From: Patescibacteria group bacterium | GTDB lineage: Bacteria > Patescibacteriota > Patescibacteriia > Patescibacteriales > VMTK01 | Length of the DNA stretch: 6,700 nucleotides | Direction: 5' to 3' | Assembly: GCA_018896595.1 (NCBI GenBank) | Contig: JAHIME010000035.1 | Coordinates: 1-6,700 of the forward strand | In this document: positions 1 through 3,278 of the stretch, in pieces | Position numbering within the stretch: position 1 is the first letter of the stretch | Layout: each line of letters starts with the position of its first letter | Notes under the pieces: generated by a model | Database searches by the model: none | Seen by the model: only the letters and a program-made list of their open reading frames with translations | Told to the model about the DNA's origin: nothing | Position numbers and translations under genes: made by a program

Positions 1-54
1 CCCGACGACGCGACAAAGGCGACAGTGAAAGAGCAGTTTAAGGGATTGTACTAA
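1..54 (+). CDS. C-terminal tail of an unidentified upstream gene (partial)
   Basis: The first frame is open from the window edge to a TAA at 52-54 and encodes PDDATKATVKEQFKGLY. The other two forward frames stop earlier (TGA at 26-28, TAA at 37-39) and read less like protein. The tail is charged and probably helical, ending in an aromatic residue. Its codons end in G or C far more often than those of the two ATPase genes that follow, so it may belong to an older or better expressed gene. Seventeen residues are too few to assign a family. A coding region on the minus strand is not excluded but shows no ATG start here. Confidence 0.5.
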   Translation, partial: PDDATKATVKEQFKGLY

Positions 55-58
55 CGTT

Positions 59-82
59 CCCTTCTCTAAGATTAGAGGGTTT
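59..82 (+). terminator. Weak hairpin after the upstream gene, possible terminator
   Basis: CTCTA (64-68) pairs with TAGAG (73-77) around the four-base loop AGAT, and TT at 62-63 can extend the stem by wobble pairs to GG at 78-79. It lies five bases after the upstream stop, where a terminator is expected. Only three T follow, so intrinsic termination would be inefficient at best. Confidence 0.2.
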
Positions 83-102
83 GGCGCAAAAGGTATTGAT
101 AT

Positions 103-148
103 TTTTAACATAAAGTGTTAAAATTATTATATAAGTTTTAACATTTTA
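103..148. repeat. Three 8-bp inverted half-sites over the promoter (operator-like)
   Basis: TTTTAACA occurs at 103-110 and 136-143, and its exact reverse complement TGTTAAAA at 116-123. The first two make a palindrome with a 5-bp spacer that covers the -35 box. The second and third form a wider dyad whose arms extend to 111-123 and 136-148 with 12 of 13 positions complementary, enclosing the -10 box. This arrangement is typical of a repressor operator, but no regulator gene is visible and AT-rich sequence favours such matches. Confidence 0.45.
105..133 (+). promoter_or_regulatory. Candidate promoter of the first ATPase gene
   Basis: TTAACA (105-110) and TATATA (128-133) each match the sigma-70-type consensus at five of six positions and are separated by 17 bp. 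The predicted start near 140 gives an untranslated leader of roughly 80 nt before the ATG at 223. TATTAT at 125-130 and TATAAG at 130-135 are alternative -10 boxes in the same AT-rich spacer. In a region this AT-rich chance matches are common; the exact spacing and the overlapping operator-like repeats raise the likelihood. Confidence 0.45.
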
Positions 149-180
149 CCCCATTAAATAAGGCCGTTTATCTTGTTTAG

Positions 181-194
181 ATATCAATATATAG
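181..194 (+). repeat. 5'-leader motif ATATCAATATWTAG, copy 1
   Basis: ATATCAATATATAG here matches ATATCAATATTTAG at 1595-1608 in 13 of 14 positions. Each copy lies between the candidate promoter and the start codon of an ATPase gene: this one 28 bp before the ATG, the other directly against it. An inverted 9-bp match (TATTGATAT) lies at 94-102, just upstream of the promoter. Role unknown; it could be a shared regulatory site or a remnant of common ancestry of the two upstream regions. Confidence 0.4.
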
Positions 195-222
195 GCATAT
201 TTAACGGGGTGAATTTAAAAAT

Positions 223-1461
223 ATGCTTTATCCAAGAAAAATAACGCAAGAGCTTAAAAATTGGCTTTTTGAAAAAGAAATTATTATTTTAAATGGTCCC
301 AGACAAGTTGGAAAAACCTCCATCTTAAAATTAATAGAGCAAGAATTAACCGGCGAAAAAATTAAAAAAGAACAAATTTTTTATCTTAATCTGGAAGAAA
401 TAAAAATTTTAGACACCTTAAACAATGATCCTGAAAATATCTTTAAATATGTCATTAATCCCGAAGAAAAAAATTATTTTTTTATAGATGAAATTCAGTA
501 TTTAGACAACCCTTCTAATTTTTTAAAGCACCTTTACGATAAATACGCGGGTAAAATAAAAATTATCGCCACTGGTTCATCCAGCTTGGAATTAAAAGCA
601 AAATTTCAGGATTCTTTAGCCGGGCGCAAGGTATCGTTCGCGGTTAATCCTTTGGATTTTGAAGAATTCCTGAATTTTAAAAATTTTCCTTACTTGGATT
701 ATTTAAAAAAGAAAGAGCTGCCGTTAAACATTAAAAGCGATTTTGACAATAATTTAAGCGAATATTTGGTTTATGGCGGAATGCCGGCGATAACCTTGCA
801 AAAAAATAAAACATTAAAGGAAAAAATGTTAGACGAATACGTAAACGCTTATATTAATAAAGACATTAGGGCGATTGGCAAAATTGAAAATATCGCCTAC
901 TTTAACAACTTGATGAAAATTTTAGCTTCTCAGATCGGAAATTTATTAAACATAAACGAGCTAAGCAATACCACCGGAATTTCGCGGAGAGACATAGAAA
1001 AATATTTGGATCTTTTAGAATTTACTTTTGTTTTAGACAAAATTTCGCCTTTTAGAAAAAATGCAAGGACTCAAGTTACCAAAATGCCTAAAATTTATTT
1101 TTTTGATTTAGGCGTTCGCAACGCTATTTTAGGAAATTTTTTAGATATAGAAAGCAGGCAGGACATTGGATCTCTTTTTGAAAATTTTGTTTTCTTGGAA
1201 TTAAAAAATAAAGCAAAAAATAAAATATTTTTTTATCGCACCGTTGCTAAAACAGAAATTGATTTTATCATTGAAAAGAAAGCAAAAATTGTATTAATGG
1301 AAGCTAAATACAAAAAACTTGCCAAGCCGATTGATACCAGGATTTTACAAAATTTTATGGAACGAGAAAGCAATGCCAAAAAAGCCGCGGTTGTTAATTT
1401 GAATTTTAATTATAAAGACGGTTTGGTTGAATATACCGATTACCGATTTATAAACATTTAA
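223..1461 (+). CDS. ATP-binding protein, AAA_14/DUF4143 family (first of two)
   Basis: A 412-residue soluble P-loop ATPase of the AAA_14 plus DUF4143 type, a family abundant in archaea and candidate-phylum bacteria whose cellular role is not established. Visible are Walker A GPRQVGKTS (25-33), Walker B with D89-E90 in FFIDEIQYL, the sensor-like ATGSSS (116-121), the LAGR arginine (R135) and PLDFEEFL (143-150). GGMP (185-188) opens the C-terminal half, followed by a winged-helix-like stretch near 240-265. The DUF4143 end holds E320, D347 (EIDFI) and E360-A-K362, the spacing of a PD-(D/E)XK nuclease-like fold. All catalytic positions are present, so hydrolysis is plausible; nuclease activity is only inferred. 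The length is normal. The start at 223 has a weak GGGGTGA ten bases upstream. No signal peptide or membrane segment is seen. The second ATPase downstream is a divergent paralogue with its own promoter. Confidence 0.93.
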   Translation: MLYPRKITQELKNWLFEKEIIILNGPRQVGKTSILKLIEQELTGEKIKKEQIFYLNLEEIKILDTLNNDPENIFKYVINPEEKNYFFIDEIQYLDNPSNFLKHLYDKYAGKIKIIATGSSSLELKAKFQDSLAGRKVSFAVNPLDFEEFLNFKNFPYLDYLKKKELPLNIKSDFDNNLSEYLVYGGMPAITLQKNKTLKEKMLDEYVNAYINKDIRAIGKIENIAYFNNLMKILASQIGNLLNINELSNTTGISRRDIEKYLDLLEFTFVLDKISPFRKNARTQVTKMPKIYFFDLGVRNAILGNFLDIESRQDIGSLFENFVFLELKNKAKNKIFFYRTVAKTEIDFIIEKKAKIVLMEAKYKKLAKPIDTRILQNFMERESNAKKAAVVNLNFNYKDGLVEYTDYRFINI

Positions 1462-1475
1462 AGCGTTGATTGTTG

Positions 1476-1514
1476 ATAAATCCGTTTAATTTTAATTTTT
1501 TCGCTTGTTATTCT
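1476..1514 (+). repeat. 39-bp element after the first ATPase, copy 1
   Basis: Ungapped alignment with 3012-3050 gives 32 identities in 39, beginning with the shared ATAAATCCG and ending with TATTCT. Both copies begin within about 30 bp of an ATPase stop codon. Weaker similarity extends upstream to a common AGCG (1462-1465 and 2997-3000). In this copy the -35-like hexamer is TTTAAT and the -10-like hexamer TATTCT (1509-1514), 17 bp apart, so promoter strength should be lower than in copy 2. The surrounding T-rich sequence has no convincing terminator hairpin. Confidence 0.6.
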
Positions 1515-1527
1515 TTAAAATATGCTC

Positions 1528-1556
1528 TTGCTATTTTCATTGACATAAGATATAAT
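1528..1556 (+). promoter_or_regulatory. Candidate promoter of the second ATPase gene
   Basis: TTGCTA (1528-1533) and a perfect TATAAT (1551-1556) are separated by 17 bp, predicting a start near 1563 and a leader of about 46 nt before the ATG at 1609. A second TATAAT at 1580-1585 lacks a good -35 partner. TTGACA at 1540-1545 looks like a -35 box but is only 5 bp from the TATAAT; it is better read as half of the overlapping inverted repeat. Confidence 0.55.
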
Positions 1557-1574
1557 AATAGTGTCAATGAGAAT
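1533..1574. repeat. 13-bp inverted repeat straddling the -10 box (operator-like)
   Basis: The arm ATTTTCATTGACA (1533-1545) is complementary to TGTCAATGAGAAT (1562-1574) at 12 of 13 positions, with an uninterrupted 9-bp core. The 16-bp spacer holds the TATAAT box and the right arm covers the predicted transcription start. A further half-site-like AATGACA follows at 1572-1578, and TGACA followed by ATATAATAAT recurs directly (1541-1559 and 1574-1588, the first with a 4-bp insertion). A dimeric repressor bound here would block the promoter. The layout mirrors that before the first ATPase, although the half-site sequence differs. Confidence 0.5.
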
Positions 1575-1594
1575 GACAATATAATAATTTATTC

Positions 1595-1608
1595 ATATCA
1601 ATATTTAG
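1595..1608 (+). repeat. 5'-leader motif ATATCAATATWTAG, copy 2
   Basis: This copy abuts the ATG at 1609 and so occupies the place of a ribosome-binding site, yet contains no purine-rich Shine-Dalgarno. It matches 181-194 at 13 of 14 positions. Translation of the second ATPase is therefore probably not Shine-Dalgarno driven, or starts internally at Met9 (1633), which has no better site. Confidence 0.4.
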
Positions 1609-2982
1609 ATGGCTTATAATATACTGGAAAAAATGTACAATCAAAATCCTTGGTGGGAAGATTATAACGCAATCCGGCGGGATTATCATATTAAAGAATT
1701 GCAAAAAAATAATTTTGTTTTTTCAAACCAAGATTTTCTTAAACACAGGTTTGCTGACGGCGTATATATAGCAACCGGTCCGCGGCAAATCGGCAAAACC
1801 ACGCATTTAAAACTTTTGATTCAGAGAATGATTAACAGCCGCAATAAAGAGAACTTTCTTTATTTTAATTGTGATATTTTGGACAGCAAAAAGGATATTG
1901 CGGAACTTGTTGAAAAATATCTGCGGAATTTTAGATCCGCTGGAAGAAAATTTATTCTGCTTGACGAGATTACTTCTGTTAAAGACAGCATTTTAGCCAT
2001 TAAATATTTAATTGACAAAGGCGAGAAGAGCAAAATCACTTATATTCTTACGGGAAGCAGCGCCGTGAATATTAAAAAAACAGGTGAATTTTTGCCCGGC
2101 AGGCGCGGTAAAGGAAAAGATTTTTTGTTTTTGCCGGTAAGCTTTTCCGAATTTTTAACTGTTCAATACCCTAAAATCAATATCGCATGGACAGGCAAAG
2201 AATCCATAGAAAAATTTTATGCCCGGCTTAACCAAAAAATTTCTTTATCTGCGGAATTAGGCAAGTATTTGGTTTGCGGAGGAATACCGCGCGTTATAAA
2301 TGATTATTTATTAGATGATAAAAAGATAGATTTGGACAATTTTAACCTTTATCGCGATTGGATTGCGTCCGAGGTGGCTAAAAACGGCAAAAGGGAGCAA
2401 ATAATTAAAGTTATTCTGCAAAGGATTTTAATTTCAATAAGCAGCGATATTTCTTATAATGCCTTTGCCGCTGATACAGGAATCGGCTCGCACAATACCG
2501 TGTATGATTATTTAATGTTTTTAGAAGATGCTTTTATCATAAAGCAGATTTATAACTACAGTTATCAGCAAAAGAAGGTTAATTTCAGAAAAAATAAAAA
2601 GATTTATTTAAGGGATCCGTTTTTGTTCTGGCTATTGGGCTGGTGGCTTAACGGCAAATTAGAATCTTACAAAGAAATAACCGAGAATCCCGCGTTAGCG
2701 GGCCAGTTGGCGGAAAATTTAACTTTTCTTTATCTTGAATCATTATTTGGAGAAGTTTTCTTTTATAAGGACAGGCGGGAAATTGATTTTATCCATAAAA
2801 ATTTGGCTTGGGAGTGCAAATATCAAAACAAAGTAGCGCCGTCTGATTTTAAAGAATTATTAAAGTTTTCGGGAAAAAGATTTGTTATTACAAAGGATGA
2901 GCTTAAGATTACCAAGGATTACCAATTAATTCCTTTAAAATTGTTTTTACTGCTTAATAAGGAATATTTTGAAAAACATTAA
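1609..2982 (+). CDS. ATP-binding protein, AAA_14/DUF4143 family (second of two)
   Basis: A 457-residue paralogue of the preceding ATPase, with about 30 extra residues before the nucleotide-binding fold, including NPWWEDY (13-19). Walker A is GPRQIGKTT (57-65), Walker B D119-E120 in ILLDEITSV, then TGSSA (148-152), PGRRGKG with R165 as the likely arginine finger, and PVSFSEFL. CGGIPR (223-228) begins the C-terminal half. The nuclease-like signature is E369, D393 (REIDFI) and E402-C-K404. All key residues are retained, so the gene looks functional, not decayed. The protein is cytosolic by sequence, with no signal peptide or membrane helix. No Shine-Dalgarno precedes the chosen start; Met9 is a possible alternative. 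It has its own promoter and is 147 bp from the first ATPase, so the two are probably separate transcription units or only loosely coupled. Biological role unknown. Confidence 0.93.
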   Translation: MAYNILEKMYNQNPWWEDYNAIRRDYHIKELQKNNFVFSNQDFLKHRFADGVYIATGPRQIGKTTHLKLLIQRMINSRNKENFLYFNCDILDSKKDIAELVEKYLRNFRSAGRKFILLDEITSVKDSILAIKYLIDKGEKSKITYILTGSSAVNIKKTGEFLPGRRGKGKDFLFLPVSFSEFLTVQYPKINIAWTGKESIEKFYARLNQKISLSAELGKYLVCGGIPRVINDYLLDDKKIDLDNFNLYRDWIASEVAKNGKREQIIKVILQRILISISSDISYNAFAADTGIGSHNTVYDYLMFLEDAFIIKQIYNYSYQQKKVNFRKNKKIYLRDPFLFWLLGWWLNGKLESYKEITENPALAGQLAENLTFLYLESLFGEVFFYKDRREIDFIHKNLAWECKYQNKVAPSDFKELLKFSGKRFVITKDELKITKDYQLIPLKLFLLLNKEYFEKH

Positions 2983-2996
2983 CAAATTTACATAAC

Positions 2997-3022
2997 AGCG
3001 GATAAACTGTTATAAATCCGCT
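2997..3022. repeat. 7-bp inverted repeat at the edge of the downstream promoter
   Basis: AGCGGAT (2997-3003) is exactly complementary to ATCCGCT (3016-3022) with a 12-base loop. It begins 14 bp after the second ATPase stop and its right arm touches the first base of the TTGACT -35 box. No T-tract follows, so a terminator role is unlikely; an operator overlapping the promoter is the better reading. The equivalent position after the first ATPase has only a partial, imperfect counterpart. Confidence 0.35.
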
Positions 3023-3050
3023 TGACTTTAATTATTTCATTTGGTATTCT
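3012..3050 (+). repeat. 39-bp element after the second ATPase, copy 2
   Basis: Second copy of the element at 1476-1514 (32/39 identical, no gaps, offset exactly 1536 bp). Three of the seven differences fall in the -35 hexamer and one just before the -10 hexamer; in each case this copy looks more promoter-like. Past TATTCT the two sequences diverge completely. Confidence 0.6.
3022..3050 (+). promoter_or_regulatory. Promoter for the leader ORF and possibly the surface-protein gene
   Basis: TTGACT (3022-3027) and TATTCT (3045-3050) are 17 bp apart, with TGG directly before the -10 box forming an extended -10. The predicted start near 3057 lies at the Shine-Dalgarno AGGAGG (3059-3064), so the transcript would have almost no sequence before its ribosome site. 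This is the best promoter in 2983-3278. I see no equally good one between the terminator and the ATG at 3279, so read-through from here may supply the large gene. Confidence 0.6.
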
Positions 3051-3069
3051 GAAAGGAAAGGAGGGAACT

Positions 3070-3120
3070 ATGTTGTTTTTAGGTCTATTTTATGAAATTA
3101 AATACAGTGGTATTTATTAA
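3070..3120 (+). CDS. 16-residue leader peptide or microprotein ORF
   Basis: Reads MLFLGLFYEIKYSGIY and stops at TAA 3118-3120. It is preceded by AGGAGG at 3059-3064 with a 5-base spacer, a better ribosome site than either ATPase has. The gene is enclosed by a promoter about 20 bp upstream and an intrinsic terminator starting 18 bp after the stop, giving a predicted transcript of about 113 nt. The peptide is hydrophobic and rich in Phe and Tyr (five of 16). Two readings are possible: a leader peptide in an attenuator controlling the downstream surface-protein gene, or a self-contained microprotein or small-RNA gene. Such a short ORF can arise by chance; the signals around it are the evidence. 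No homologue is recognised. Confidence 0.4.
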   Translation: MLFLGLFYEIKYSGIY

Positions 3121-3138
3121 TATTTTATTTATTGGCGG

Positions 3139-3169
3139 AATCTCGCGTTTTTAAGCGCGAGGTTTTTTT
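3139..3169 (+). terminator. Intrinsic (Rho-independent) terminator
   Basis: CTCGCG (3142-3147) pairs with CGCGAG (3156-3161), extended outward by a T-G and two A-T pairs, with an 8-base loop and an uninterrupted run of seven T (3163-3169). This is a textbook intrinsic terminator for plus-strand transcripts. It lies between the leader ORF and the surface-protein gene, so it either ends a short transcript or acts as an attenuator. On the minus strand no T-tract follows the hairpin, so it is not bidirectional. Confidence 0.85.
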
Positions 3170-3175
3170 GTCCCT

Positions 3176-3208
3176 GCGAATTTACAAATTAGTTGCAAAT
3201 TTACAAAT
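3176..3208 (+). repeat. 14-bp direct repeat, 19-bp period
   Basis: GCGAATTTACAAAT (3176-3189) and GCAAATTTACAAAT (3195-3208) match at 13 of 14 positions. Their spacing is close to two helical turns, which would place two bound proteins on the same face of the DNA. They contain TTTACA hexamers resembling a -35 box, but no -10 box at suitable distance follows. Function unknown. Confidence 0.4.
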
Positions 3209-3225
3209 ATAAATCATTTAACTTC

Positions 3226-3270
3226 TTGTTTTTATTTATAGATAGGAGGTTTAGCTATAAATAAGGGCAA
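3226..3270 (+). promoter_or_regulatory. Leader hairpin presenting a Shine-Dalgarno in its loop
   Basis: Bases 3226-3241 can pair with 3255-3270 over 16 consecutive positions, 13 Watson-Crick and three G-U in the lower half. The 13-base loop (3242-3254) contains consensus AGGAGG at 3244-3249. The next usable start is the ATG at 3279, 29 bases beyond that site, and no ATG, GTG or TTG lies at normal distance after it. Nearer the start only AAGGG (3263-3267) is present, 11 bases upstream and buried in the stem. Likely a translational control element of the large gene, for example ribosome standby or a structural switch; the mechanism is inferred. Confidence 0.5.
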
Positions 3271-3278
3271 ATAAATTT

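Noticed and set aside
1540..1556. TTGACA and TATAAT next to each other read as a promoter
   Set aside because: The two hexamers are only 5 bp apart, which cannot be bound together by a sigma-70-type polymerase. TTGCTA at 1528-1533 gives the correct 17-bp spacing, and TTGACA fits better as an inverted-repeat half-site.
223..2982. Toxin-antitoxin or restriction system made of the two genes
   Set aside because: Both proteins are full-length members of the same ATPase family, without a methyltransferase, toxin fold or small antitoxin partner. The PD-(D/E)XK-like residues are a family feature and do not prove restriction activity.
1462..3011. Insertion sequence carrying the second ATPase
   Set aside because: No transposase, no terminal inverted repeats and no short target duplication at the boundaries. 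Only the 39-bp direct repeats are seen, so a cassette or duplication is the furthest the data go.
2997..3040. Inverted repeat after the second ATPase as an intrinsic terminator
   Set aside because: The 7-bp stem has a 12-base loop and is followed by a mixed sequence with no T-tract. It also overlaps a good promoter.
3176..3208. Start of a CRISPR array
   Set aside because: Only two units of 14 bp with a 5-bp gap; CRISPR repeats are longer and separated by spacers of about 30 bp, and no cas gene is present.
3176..3213. Independent promoter for the surface gene from TTTACA boxes and TATAAA
   Set aside because: TTTACA at 3181-3186 is 21 bp from TATAAA (3208-3213), too far, and TTTACA at 3200-3205 has no -10 box at 16-18 bp. 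A non-canonical promoter here is not excluded.
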